Of a stretch of 64,000 nucleotides of DNA, positions 23,162 through 34,261 are shown one piece after another; within the stretch, counting starts at the first letter, position 1; each line of letters starts with the position of its first letter. The position numbers and the translations under genes are program-made. Origin of the DNA: Melieria omissa (taxonomy: Eukaryota > Arthropoda > Insecta > Diptera > Ulidiidae); the NCBI GenBank assembly GCA_963971225.1, contig OZ020269.1, forward strand, positions 83,800,450 through 83,864,449. The letters are read 5' to 3'. The notes beneath the pieces were generated by a model. That model made no database searches. It was given only the letters and a program-made list of their open reading frames with translations, and was not told the DNA's origin.

Positions 23162-25480
23162 GTGCAGTCGAAGTGAAATAAGTGACAAGTATAAGCAGTG
23201 AATTGAAAATTATATATAAAATTTCTACTAGTGGTCAACTGCGTTAAAGAAATCAAAATGTTTTATATTGGCACAATCCAGTGAAACGAAAAACGCCTGC
23301 GTTTTTCGAATAATCTTATGCTAAATTGCTTCCGGTACTGAAATCTCGTATCTTCTTACAAGGAATCCTTTCCTCAGATCATTTTTATCGCTCATTATTT
23401 TCATTTTTCTCTTTGAAAATCTGTAAGCCGTCTCTTTTTGTTCTTGCTGTCTCTGGTTTCTGTTGTAGATCAGATTAGACAAGATTTATAAATGCTTGTT
23501 ACACATTGCAATCTGTTAGATCTGTTGAGATCTACTTTTAACTCACAAAACAGGGACAATCTCCAGGGACAATGTCCCCTACGTCGATTCGAAATTTTTC
23601 ATTTTCGCTAAACAAATTTTTCAAGTGTGCCTTCTTTCGTGTCGCACTCGCACTTCAATTCCTCTAAACGAATTTGTGTCCCCAACTGCTAAGCCAAAGT
23701 TATTACTTCATTATTGTTCAGCTTTTTAGGGATAACCAACACGCTTATCCCCTTTGACTGCCTCGACATGTTTTCAATATTAGTTAAATTGCTTTTTGCC
23801 AACATTGGCGGATTGAGTGGGTGTGTCGTGTTTCAGTGGTGAGACAATTTAATTTTCACCCACTCTCTGCCCGCTCTCTCTCTCTGAATACGACGCATAG
23901 GAATACAACGGCAAAGTGTAGAACTCTCTGTTCGCTGGTCGCCGGTTTTGTGACCTCTGCCAAAACGGAAATTATACAAGTTTTTGCTACACAAAATTCT
24001 AGCCGACAAAACTTTGTGTGGGACGACTGAACTCGTCGCAGCGTCGTTCAAGTTATCGCATAATTTTTAGTTATGTTCCCCACACACATTCACACACGAG
24101 TCGCACATAATAGTCGCAGTCGGCGGCGCGGCTGCTCCACATAAAAATGAAATAAACCGCTTATGCACATTAAATTCACTAATGTGCGGCCCTTATGTGC
24201 TGCGCAGCGTTGCCAGATCGTGTAAATGCACTGCATGCAAGTAATCCAGCGAGTAGCCACTTGCATACAATGGGGAGCGATTAAAATTGTAAGTGCTCTG
24301 CGAGGGGACGGGCCGCCGCCGAAGCAAACAAGAAGTTTCTAATTGTAGTTGTTGGTTTTTTTTTTGTATGCTTCGCCAAAACTATAAACTAACGCCCGCT
24401 CGTATATTGTCGGCTTTTTGTGCTGCCAGTTGGCAACACTTGTAAGCGGCGCTGCGAATGATGGCGCCACTTAACTTTGGCCGCCTTCATGTGTCGTTTG
24501 CCGAGCACTGTTTGTCGGGTACGTTATCAGTGATTTTGTTGTTGTTATTGTTGTTGGTATTATTGGTTTGTATAGAGTTTAGTGGTGAGGTGGCGGCAAT
24601 TGTTGTTGTTATTTGTTGATGTTTTCACCAAATTTGCATATATCGATTGATTGACGCCCGCCGCTTGGCATAATTCTTGCTATTGTAGTGTTGGTTGGTT
24701 GTTGTTCTTGTTGCCGCCAGACTGTAGACACGTGAAGCGCATAAATGCGACTGTTGGCAGCTTAATTTCGAAATTACATCAAATATCATCAAAGGCGGCA
24801 GCAGCCCCCCAACCCATCCACCCACCCACCACTTAAGTACAACGCACACTTGGGTCCTTAATTTATGTGCACGTTGATCGCATCTTAATTGATAGGAAAG
24901 TGAGTGTTGTTTGCAAGTGCGAAACGAATAATTTCCCCTGAGACGGCGGCTCCTTGATTCCAAAAGCCTATAAAACGCTTTTAAAAAATTAATAGTCTAT
25001 TTGATGTTCGCTGTGATAATGAGCAATAGGAAAGTTCCAGAGTTAGAGGGCCGTGCATAATATTAGCGAAGGTTTGCGTTTATTCTATTAAAAATATTTA
25101 TATTTAAATGCCAATGCAAACCGTTCATTGCATTGTTGTTCGTTGAGGCCTAACAATTATGTAGGCATTCGCTTAAAATTTACCACTAAATTATGCTGTT
25201 CTATTTTCATCGACGGGTTGCAGCTAAAATGTTTCTCGTGTTTTCTGCACAAATCCTTCGCCCAATAATGCGGTTTGCAATTGAATCTAATTTCAATGAA
25301 ACTGTTCAGTAATGTTCTTGAAAATCGAGTGTAAAAAGTGTTTGTGAGAATGCATTACGTTGTTGTTGTCTAGAAATTACCGTGGCCACAGTGTGCGGTG
25401 GCCAATATGATGTCCTGACTGATTCATCATTGCTCAGCCCAAACCGCTGAGACTACAAACATGAAATTTAAACTGTAGGT
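23162..25480. other. non-coding DNA with GTT/CAC runs
   Basis: No gene or element is recognised. The region 24100-24850 is less AT-rich and holds GTTGTT and CCACCCACC-type runs; the open frame on the minus strand at 24625-24963 follows these runs and shows no domain. Confidence 0.5.
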
Positions 25481-25740
25481 ACATCTTGAAAACTGAACCT
25501 CCGCTAGATGGGATTTTTTGAAATTCGGGGTCTAAAAAGGTCAAATATGGGTTAAGGTTTTGTATGAAAAAAGTGATTTACTAAGCCTATTGATTTCAAT
25601 TTTGCTGAAAACACTTCAAATAGAAAATAATTAGATACATATTTTTTTAGTTTTTCGAAAATCAAAATTTAACGGGGTGAACAATGGGTTAAGGTGCATA
25701 TTAGACATGATTTAGTGTTGTATGGAGATTCTTAATAATG
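25480..25740 (+). repeat. ~140-bp dispersed repeat, locus 1
   Basis: About two diverged units stand in tandem. Each has GGGG.TC/TGAACAAT.GGGTTAAGG, with GTTAAGG at 25551 and 25688 (spacing 137). Between them lie TTGATTTCAATTTTGCTGAA, AACACTTCAAAT, GAAAATAATTAGA and TTTTTCGAAAATCAAAATTT. The same words in the same order form the tandem tract at 41.52-42.2 kb and, on the minus strand, the tract at 34.64-34.9 kb. There is no coding potential. I do not recognise the family. Confidence 0.65.
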
Positions 25741-25919
25741 GGTTCTCGATGCTCCGCAACCTCTCATTTTATGCGGTTTGGGGAAAAAGTGCATGAGCCA
25801 AAAAATTTTGGGGCTAGGGTGGGGCTAAATGGCGTCTCATCGAGGTCAAAGTTCACAAACTAGCTGGGAAATTCGAGAAATTGCTCCACAGCTGGTCAGA
25901 AGCTGCTCTTAGAGGGTTA

Positions 25920-26215
25920 AAATCTATGACCGACCCCTCTAGTTTTCCTTACTGAACATTTCTTTCAAACATACTCACCCCCTATCTCCGACCCTCAACG
26001 GGGCTCCCATACAAAATGGTCGTTTTTATGAAATAGGCTCCCACTGCTCCCATGTTGCCCCTGGCCGTGTCAAATTTATGACCGACACCCATTTATTTTC
26101 CCTTCCGAAAGTTTTTTCCAAACATAACTACCCGCTATCACCAAGTCTTAAGGAGACTGCCATACTAAATGGGCCATTTTCTATGCTATTGACTCCCCAC
26201 TTGTAGATGTAGTTG
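25920..26215 (+). repeat. ~162-bp tandem duplication
   Basis: AAATYTATGACCGACMCC is followed by TTTYCCTT..GAA, TTTC/TTTCCAAACATA and CCC.CTATC, and later by a CCATAC.AAATGG segment. This block occurs twice, starting at about 25922 and 26084, a spacing of 162 bp. It is not coding in either copy. Confidence 0.65.
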
Positions 26216-28745
26216 TTAAGTAAGCGAGAAAACATCGTATCTCGGAAACTACTGAACTGATGTAAATGATTTATCCAGCGATCGCCAAAATTCTTGAGTA
26301 CAAAAAATACAAAATTAATTTAGGTTCAAAAGTTCACCACCAGAGGGCGTCCCCCATACGTTCGGATTTGTGAGGTTGTCAACTTTTGGGTTTCTACAAA
26401 GCAAAAATCAAAATTTATTGTCAAAACCCTATCAACCTTCCCATTTTGAATATAATTGCAATCGAAATTGAGTGTTCAAAAAAAATTATTAGATTTTTGT
26501 GAGAAAATGTGAATTTTATATTTAGCCGGTAGATGGTCTTTAGTTGATAAGAACTCGTTTGGCTGATGAAATCGGGCCTACAAGTTTCTGTGAAGATTTA
26601 TTTTCTTTAACGCTAAAAAAAATATCAACAAATATCAAATTAAATTCATTCATTCAAAACTCATTCTATAAGAAACTCATTCATATTGAACTTATGTCAT
26701 TCTTCTTTGTTTTAATTGAGAATAAAACGTCTAACAAATCACCCTTTATTTATTCTCAGTCGCATTAACCTAAGCTAGGTCCCAATTTGAATATCTTTAA
26801 ACTTAACCAAAACTTTCATGTCGAAAGCTTAATTTTAACTTTTAGCCGCACAGAACTCCACGTAATCTTGACCTCACTGTAATATCAACAAAACCTTAAG
26901 TTAGGACGCACATAACCAAAATTTAATAAAAATCCAACTAAACCAATTTGCAACTTGCAACATTTTCAGCAACTTTTTTGTTGCTTTGTTTTTTGTTTGC
27001 AATTTGTTGTGCTCGCCCAGCTTAACCATGAAGTCTGCTTGTACATTTCAATTACCCGCCGATAACAAAAAAAAACAAAAAAAAAACTTGAGTAGCCAAA
27101 TGCACACAAAATTTCGTCTTATCACTTTCGCGCAAATTCTAATTAAGTTTTCACCTTCATACCAAAGCAGTTGCTTCAATTTTTGCTATACACGCGCTTT
27201 GTAAATCATTTGTCTTTATTAAAGTATTTTATGTACCTTCGTCCGCGGCCCTTTTGCAATAAAATGACGAAAAACTATGGCTTTGCGGCACCGACGGAAG
27301 CAGCTGCTGGCTGTGCATTTCTTTGCGCGCGTTTGCAGCAGACCGCAAAATTTTTAACATCTGCTACTAAATTACGTTTTAAGCTGCTTTTTTACGGGCT
27401 GCCCTTACACTGTGTGCCTCTCGACTCTGGCCGCTCGCCGCTCGCTACTCGTCCGTCGTTAATACACTCAAGTACGCGCGTACTCATAAAATTTAAGCCA
27501 TTTTAAATTGGCAACAGAAAATGTTGCTATCAGCATGACAACCACAACAATAACAACAACAACAACAACATGTTGTAACAATAATTATTTTCAAGTGCCG
27601 CGGCCACTTTGTACAAAATCTTAACGCCGGATTAGCGTAAAAGCTCTGCGTTCTTCTGCCTCTTTCCTTTCAATAACAAAATTTAAGCTTCATTATGCCA
27701 TTTGTCGTCGATGTTGTTGCTGTTGTTGTATTTCGTAGTTTGCGCATAATTTGACGATTTGTTGGGGTTTTCATTGCACCACTGAAGTGGACGATGAAAA
27801 ATTGAAATGCAATAAAATAAAATCGAAATGAGAAATGAAAAGCAATTGCAGGCATCGTTATGGTTGTTTTTGTTGCTGTTGTTTTAGTGTTCGTATATTG
27901 TACTCACAATTGGTATAAACCATTGAAAATAGTGCACAATGGCACAATGCAGCCATAGCAACAACAACAACAACCACCTAAAACAACACAATACGACAAA
28001 CAATAACAACAATGTGCGGCAGCGCTTTGCGGCGGCAGCAATAAATAGCAAATTGTGCAATTCTTCGCACTTGACACAATAATAGAAAAATTCGCGAAAA
28101 CGACACGAACGCAACTGCGAAACACCGGAATGTAATAATGGAAGGAATTTGTAAGCGGAATTCGCTAGAAGGAATTTGCGGAATTGCATTTGACAAGAAG
28201 AGGTGATGCGGTGGCGGTGGGACGATGATTTGTACGATTCATGATTTTAACTGAAGCCATGTCAACCAGTACAATACAAATTAACCTTCAAAGTAGTCAA
28301 CAAGTATATCTAAGAACACTGATTTCAAGTTGAATATTGATTGACTAACAAAAAGTACAATTTTCATGGTATAACTGATCAAACATTACGTAATTTATCA
28401 AATGAAGCTATTCGCAAAATTATTAAAAAGATAAAGAATAAAGAAAATGTCATACTTTAGCCATAGACTGATAACACATTCAACTTGACTTTTGGCCAAC
28501 TTTAATCAAACAATATGCTTAATCTAACTGAAAGAAATCAAAGAAATTGAAACTTGAAACTTTAGACTTGCTTCAAAATATCGAACTGATAAATAATCTT
28601 CATATGTAATAATATAAAAATCGTTAAATATTGATAGTTGAACACAAATTGTGAGCCCACGTACACCTTTAATTTTACTGCAATATTAAAATTGCAGAAT
28701 CTTCAAAAACACCAAAATGTAATCATGAACTAATCAAAAGTTTAT
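26216..28745. other. non-coding DNA with AAC runs
   Basis: There is an AAC run at 27537-27571 and another at 27957-27975. A GC-richer interval at 27230-27480 shows open frames without domains. No gene or element ends are seen. Confidence 0.5.
26337..26350 (+). promoter_or_regulatory. CTCF-like motif
   Basis: CCACCAGAGGGCGT agrees at 13 of 14 positions with the textbook core CCASYAGRKGGCRS. Fly CTCF recognises a similar core. A single motif match in 64 kb can be chance. Weaker CCGCTAGATGG and CCGGTAGATGG matches lie at 25501 and 26525. Confidence 0.3.
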
Positions 28746-28752
28746 TATTATG

Positions 28753-29625
28753 AGCGGTCTTCACACTAAAGTTGTTATTTTCGTAGTTCGACTTAATTTT
28801 TAATACCATCGAGCAAAGCGATGAGTACAGGAAAGCAATTAAAATTGAAAAAGAGAAGAATATTGGCCTCAAAATATTACCAATTACACCTAAGTCTGTT
28901 TTTACACGGTCTTTTTTTACACGGTTTTGATATAACACGGTTTGAAAATTGAATATTTTTAATTTTTTTACACGATTTTATTCCATTTAGCACGATTTGA
29001 AATTTTATGTACTTAAATTTTTTTTGTCAAATTTAATTTTTGCGAAGTATGTTCATATCACAAAAAAGTATTTATGAAAGAAAAAAGTCTGAAACCATCG
29101 ATAGTATCGATAGTGCTATCGATAGTTTGCGAACACTAGCTTAAAGATTTAAGTGAATTCCCTTTTAGCGCGTACAAGCAATTTTTACTGGTCAAAGCAA
29201 ATGTGAATAGCACTAATTTAGGGGAATTCCCTTTATGTGCATACAATAAAATTTACTGGTCAGAGCAATTGAAACGTGTTAATATTTTGTGAACTGTCAA
29301 TGCAATAAGACGTGTTTGGTAAAGAAATTTTAATAGGTTTTAGAGATTAGGAACAAATCACCCATTTTTGTATACGATCAATGTCTTTTTTTACACGGTT
29401 TTTTTTTACACGGCTTCTTCTGGAACCAATCTACCGTGTAAAAACAGACTTAGGTGTATATTATTATTAAATATTCGTTACCAAGTAACGAAAAAATTGT
29501 CAAGCCTGCCGGACTGGAACTTCGTTGTTCGTTGTAGTGGTGGTTCGTTAATAAACAAAACAAAATATACGTAAAATATTACCAACTAACGACTAACGTT
29601 TTTAAAGCCTCATGTGAAGACCGTT
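28753..29625. mobile_element. TIR element with CGGTCTTCACA ends
   Basis: CGGTCTTCACACT at about 28755 is matched in inverted form by TGTGAAGACCG at 29613-29623. Without the nested element (28887-29456) the body is only about 300 bp, the size of a MITE. The flanks both contain TTATTA. No coding capacity is present. The superfamily is undetermined. Confidence 0.55.
28887..29456. mobile_element. TA-flanked MITE with ACACGG subterminal repeats
   Basis: Perfect inverted ends of about 24 bp begin CACCTAAGTCTGTTTTTACA at 28887 and end at 29456. A TA dinucleotide lies outside each end (28885-28886, 29457-29458), as in the Tc1/mariner superfamily. Both ends carry further copies of TTTTTTACACGG (several at 28913-28985, two at 29385-29413), probably transposase binding sites. 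The interior contains two TATCGATA palindromes (29105-29112, 29117-29124). It also has a duplicated ~65-bp unit, GGAATTCCCTTT ... TTTACTGGTCA.AGCAA, at about 29155-29203 and 29223-29271. No protein is encoded. It sits inside the CGGTCTTCACA element. Confidence 0.85.
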
Positions 29626-29630
29626 ATTAA

Positions 29631-30076
29631 TGTTATGAAAATTAGTTCTGCTGCCTCAACGCAGGCGTAATTCGTTTCTCTGAATTGTGCTCAAAAATAA
29701 AACACACTAAAATACTAAAAATTATTGGTCACTTTATTTACAATTTTACACTTTACTGTCTCTACACTTGTTACATTATCATTACATTGCATTATCTATG
29801 CTTTTCCGTGTTTCACCGCTGTTTGCCAAAACAAAACTTTTCCCTCTGTGCTGTGCCAGGCTGCCTTTAATACTTATTTGCTAGTAGTGCAGCTCGTTCT
29901 CGAACATCCCAGTATTGCCTCGAGTTCTTCTCGAACATTCCAGTATCGCCGCGAGTCGTCTCTGCGCTTGTTCCATCGAAATGACTATGCCCCTAAAAGT
30001 ATGCCATGTTCTGAGCGCAACTCGTTCTCAAATATCCCAGTATTGCCTCGCAATGGCGGCAGACATTATCGTCACA
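29631..30076 (-). mobile_element. solo LTR (Ty3/gypsy-like), copy 1
   Basis: Read on the minus strand, the unit begins TGTGACGATAATG and ends CATAACA, giving imperfect TG...CA ends. It has a TATA-like ATTAAAGGCAGCC, a start region CAGCACAGAGGG and a polyadenylation signal GTAAATAAAGTGACC, in LTR order U3-R-U5. The U3 carries three copies of a ~30-bp element containing CTCGTTCTCGAACATCCCAG and AGTATTGCCTCG (about 29890, 29926 and 30019 on the + strand). No primer-binding site or polypurine tract adjoins it and no gag-pol is present, so it is solo. Many words are shared with the LTR at 61963. The gypsy-like assignment is an inference from this architecture. Confidence 0.65.
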
Positions 30077-30340
30077 TTATTATATTTTGTTTGTAGTGTC
30101 CATGGACATAGGCACCTAGATATTGCTGTCCATTGCACCTCAGATATTGCCTCCTCCCTTGACTAGCAAATGGTACTCCCAGCTCATAACTACTTGGAGT
30201 AGATATGACCAGCTCCACCCTTGGGTGATTTCGCGGCTTTCAATTGGCAGTCCTTGGCATCAAGTACCGCAAAGATTGGATGACTTTGAGTCCGTTCGTC
30301 GCTTTTGTGAAGCGAAATATGTCAGACAGTTCGAGTTCCA
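30077..30340. other. short unassigned spacer
   Basis: This sequence lies between the LTR and the 190-bp repeats. It contains GATATTGC words at 30119 and 30146 but has no open frame or RNA that I recognise. Confidence 0.4.
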
Positions 30341-30725
30341 GTAGCTCATTCTCTATTATAGTAATCCTGCTCAAACACATGTGCCTGGAACTCCTGAACC
30401 AAGCGTTTATTGAGAACTAATTGGACCGGACCAAGTTGACTTCAGAGCAAGTTGTACCCTTTTTACGGTCACTTAATCACAACTGATTTAGAAATTAACG
30501 GCAATTGAGCAGGGCGAACCGTCTCTAATAGTAACTCATCCTATATAAGAGCGATCCTGCCAAAGCACATGTACCTAGAACGTTCGAGCTAATTTTTTAT
30601 TGAGCCCCAATTCACTTAAGACCATATTTAACCTTTCTTCTACCGTCAACTAATCATACATGATTTAGAAATTAACTAATCAAACATGATTTAGAAATTA
30701 ATGACCATTGAACAGAGCGAATTGC
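30341..30725 (+). repeat. ~190-bp degenerate tandem repeat, two units
   Basis: GTAGCTCATTCTCTAT...ATCCTGC..AACACATGTGCCT at 30341 corresponds to GTAACTCATCCTATAT...ATCCTGC.AAGCACATGTACCT at 30531, a spacing of 190 bp. Further along, ACTGATTTAGAAATTAACGG matches ATGATTTAGAAATTAATGAC. In the second unit a 28-bp piece, CTAATCA.ACATGATTTAGA, is itself duplicated. Confidence 0.65.
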
Positions 30726-30790
30726 CTTCAACAGTCGACTAACCAAAACCATAGTTAGAGCTAACTGAACGTTTCAGACATGTTTTAGAT

Positions 30791-30945
30791 CAGCGGTCGG
30801 CAAAGCTTACTCTTATGAGCAGTACGCTCAGCACACGTACACAGTATGCTCTCTCAATCAGCCGTTGTTCAGGTATAATTTGCACAGTAGAGGAATTTCA
30901 CTGCGCTCACTAACACCATCTCATTGTCAATTTTGCCGACCCCTG
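30791..30945. mobile_element. hAT MITE, longer copy of a pair
   Basis: It starts CAGCGGTCGGCAAAG and ends TTTGCCGACCCCTG, typical hAT-type ends, and is 155 bp long. It is followed, after ATCTAAAA, by a shorter copy in opposite orientation. The 8 bp to its left, TTTTAGAT, are the exact reverse complement of the ATCTAAAA on its right. Confidence 0.85.
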
Positions 30946-30953
30946 ATCTAAAA

Positions 30954-31021
30954 CAGGGGTCGACCCGAGAGCGTACTGTGCTGAGCGTACTGCTCATATG
31001 AGTAATCTTTGCCGACCCCTG
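30954..31021. mobile_element. hAT MITE, internally deleted 68-bp copy
   Basis: It starts CAGGGGTCGAC and ends CTTTGCCGACCCCTG. Its reverse complement matches the first ~65 bp of the neighbouring copy, including TGAGCAGTACGCTCAGCAC. It therefore retains one end with subterminal sequence plus a short second end, and has lost the centre. Confidence 0.82.
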
Positions 31022-31640
31022 TTTAAGGTAAACGTTTTATGTTAGGGAACAAATTAAGAGTTTATTTATGAGAACAATTAAACTTGAGTATTTTCTCAAA
31101 GAGTAAAGTAATCAAAATTAATTTGTGTCTCAGTTAAATAAAAGCAAAGTTGAACAAAAGTAAAAAGTAGACTTACCGACATTTGATTTAGCTGGCTGAG
31201 AACTAATAAAAACTAACTGAAAGTTAATAATTTATCGAATAGTTCTTTGTCCGTTAGCTCTAATTTAAAGGTAACTAATGTCTGAAAATCACCTGACTAA
31301 ATTCGAAGATTATAGTCTCTAAAGGTCGACTAACCAGAACCTTAGAGCTATGAAAAGTAACAAACGTTTTAAATAAACGGTCTTACTGAGAAGTTTTCAG
31401 TGAGAACAAAAAAACTTGAGTATTTTCTCTAAAGAGTAAAGTAACTAAAAACTATTTGTGCCTCACTCTCAATTAAATGAAACAAAGCTGAACATTTCCC
31501 CAAGTACATAGTAGACTTACCGATTTGACTAGAGATTAAACTTAGATGGCTTGGAAGTAAGTTAGCTCTAACGGAAAGCTAACAAATGTTTGAAAAGAAC
31601 CTAACTGATTCTGAACATTATGGTTTCTCTGTGAAGTAAT

Positions 31641-33835
31641 CTTAATAGAGTCTTTACGGATATTTTTTATGACTCGTGAAAGTTTAAACAGTTTTGCCAT
31701 AAATTGTTTTTCTTTTAATTATTTGTCCACTTAGAATAGAACTTCCCTTCAGTCATTGGCGAGGAACACAACGATCAGGATTCCCTCTTCTTCTATGTCT
31801 CTCTCCTTTTCTAACTTGAGACCTAACTTTAATCCAATTTACCCTCAATCCAATCTGAGTTTAGGACTTCAAACTACAATTTATTTGAAAATGTTGAACT
31901 TCATTTGCATATCGTGTAGTTGAACCCTATTAAGTTTCATCCTAACTTCCCGCAATATAATCCGCCCTAACCTTGTTCCCATCTAATTTCAATCTAACCT
32001 GAATTCACGCCTCTGCTTCGTCACACATTCCATCAGCTAATGTCTACAATTTGCGACAAGTGCGTTGTACTCAATGTGTATTGACATATTGCAGTGACGC
32101 AACGCATGTTTGATGTTTTTGGTGTCGTTGATGTCAGCATTATGACCACATAAATGACGTTTCCAATTTCTCTGCTGCTGCCAATGCCGCCCCTCCCACC
32201 CCGCTGCCTATTTATCAACTACAGCAATTTATTTTCCACAAAATTGCGTTGCCGAGTGGCATTTTATACAGCTTTCCCTCTCTCTCTCTCTCTCACTCCA
32301 TTACATACCGCCGCATTCCTTTCGCTGATACTCGCGCAAACACTGTCAAACGTTGCTACGCAATGACAACTGACAGGTGTAATGGATCGCTGTTTGTTTT
32401 CATTGCTCATTATTTTATTTGACTCCTGCTGCCGTCGACGGGGTGTCATGCGTCGATGTGCCACTTTTCCGAAAAAGTAATAATACGAAAAAAATAAAAA
32501 TTGAATCGTCTGTTGTCAGCTGTGGCTGAATTCCATAGCTTGTCTGTGCTTGTGCTTGTCTCTGTCGCAATTGTCGGCAACTCAACACGCCACAGCCGCT
32601 ACTGTTGCCACTGTTCGCTGCTCGCTGTCATCGTTTCTCAAATTCAGTTATAGAAATTCAAATTGGTGCCACGCTGCTACCACACTTCTCCTCTCTCTTT
32701 TCGCCAACCCATCGCTTACTTCTTTTGTTTTTAGTTCTGCACGTTTTTTTTCTTACTTCAGTGATTACCTTTTTGCTTGCTGACAACTGTGTCATTGTTG
32801 TTGGCGCGTTTAAATTGTAAATCGTCCTATTAGCATTTGCCAATTGTGGCAACCATTTGTGACCGTTGTACGCCATATTTGACAATCAGCAACAAATTTG
32901 AATAATAAATATAGCAATGCTGAACTTTTTCGATTGTCGCGTTGTGTGATATTTTTTTTTTCAAACGAAAGACTTAACGATATGAAAAGTAATTAAAAAA
33001 CAAACTACTACCTGTGCATTTTATGTGTGGCCCATAAAAGTTTTAATACGCAAAGCATTTGTAGAAAAATATTTACACTTGTCTCTGTGCGTACTTTAAA
33101 GGGAACGGCCAATGTCAACAGTTCCCCCTCCCCCTATTAATGTGTACTCCCCTAAAATAAGTTTCTGCTGCATGTTGCTGCATGTGTCAGGGTCAATTTC
33201 CACATACTGGTTATTTCTTAATAGTTTTAATTTAATTAGAGTTGTCATGGTAGCTTGGCAGTTGTTTGCTTACAATTATTGTGTCTTCTGCTTTGACACA
33301 AATATTTATTTTTGTATGTGGTTTGCAAAAACTGTCAAATGTGTTGCAATTTGATTGTTTTGTGAAAACAAAAAAAAAATGTGTTAAAAATAAATATGTG
33401 AGCCCTGTCTTTGGTACAAAGTTATTAGCTGTCAAGGAATTAGTTTGAAACTTTGATTGCTGGTTTGACTGGTTGATTGCTGTTTTTAAAATTGCTGTAC
33501 GAAGAATGTCTCTCAATGTCTCTCTTTGGTCCTCCTGCCACAATTGCGACACTATTTGCCAAATGGGTAGTTACAAATGGGCCGCGTGCTCCTCCGCCGG
33601 CCAATGACCCGTAAGAACCACAATGAGTTTTGCGGTATTCCTCTGGTTCCGGACCCTGTTGAGGGCGCAATTTGGCTCTGTTATCCTTGATGTGTTGCAA
33701 GTAGATAGTTTGCTCCATCATAACTTAGCCTGCTGAGCGAAATATCTACCGGCTTAGCGCCGATAATGTCTAAAGCTGGTCCAACCAGTTCGTTCGCTTT
33801 TTCATTCTTTTCGATGTCCAAGAACCCAGATCAGG
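31641..33835. other. non-coding T-rich DNA
   Basis: A TC run lies at 32276-32294. From about 32150 to 32820 the + strand is pyrimidine-rich and gives open frames without domains. A minus-strand frame at 33440-33721 also lacks recognisable features. No element ends are seen. Confidence 0.5.
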
Positions 33836-34060
33836 GTGATACTTATTTGCGACAAATGAGATATATAATTTGTTTTGGGGTCTTAAGTCATCAAAAATGT
33901 TTAGAGTTTCCAAAAATTACTCAAATAATCTTTTCTCATTGTAAGATATTGTCTAATCCCCCAGTCTGTAGTCAATGGGCACAAAAAATCACGTTTTTTT
34001 TAACCCTTTGTTCATTCCGTCAAATTTTGATTAAATAATTAAAAAAAATTCTTGTCCAAT
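33836..34060 (-). repeat. possible degenerate ~140-bp repeat unit
   Basis: On the minus strand AATCAAAATTTGACGGAATG followed by AACAAAGGGTTAAA resembles the core AATCAAAATTTAACGGGGTG plus AACAATGGGTTAAGG of the dispersed repeat. The match is limited to this core, so it is tentative. Confidence 0.35.
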
Positions 34061-34261
34061 TTTGTTCTTATTTAAATGTTCCCAGTTTTCCCCATATTTT
34101 TTAGTTTAGTTTATTAAGAATCAAGTCAAACAGAACAATTAGATTCTTAGAAACAATTTGAGATTGGAACAGAATTTAACAATTAAATTTAAAAATATAT
34201 GTATTTGCAAAAGAAATAAAACATTATTAAAGTTTAACAGAAAATAAAAATAAGAAAAATA

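Larger units (their letters stand above)
30730..31640 (+). repeat. ~332-bp degenerate tandem repeat split by a hAT MITE
   Basis: The block ACTTGAGTATTTTCTC is followed by AAAGAGTAAAGTAA, TTTGTG.CTCA, CAAAG.TGAAC and GTAGACTTACCGA. It occurs at 31082 and 31414, a spacing of 332 bp. The accompanying TCGACTAACCA.AACC occurs at 30734 and 31326, a larger spacing explained by the hAT MITE pair (about 240 bp) inside the first unit. There are about 2.7 units in all. No protein is encoded. Confidence 0.65.

Noticed and set aside
30341..31640. CRISPR-like array
   Set aside because: The repeats are long, diverged and tandem without regular unique spacers, and the DNA is from an animal genome.
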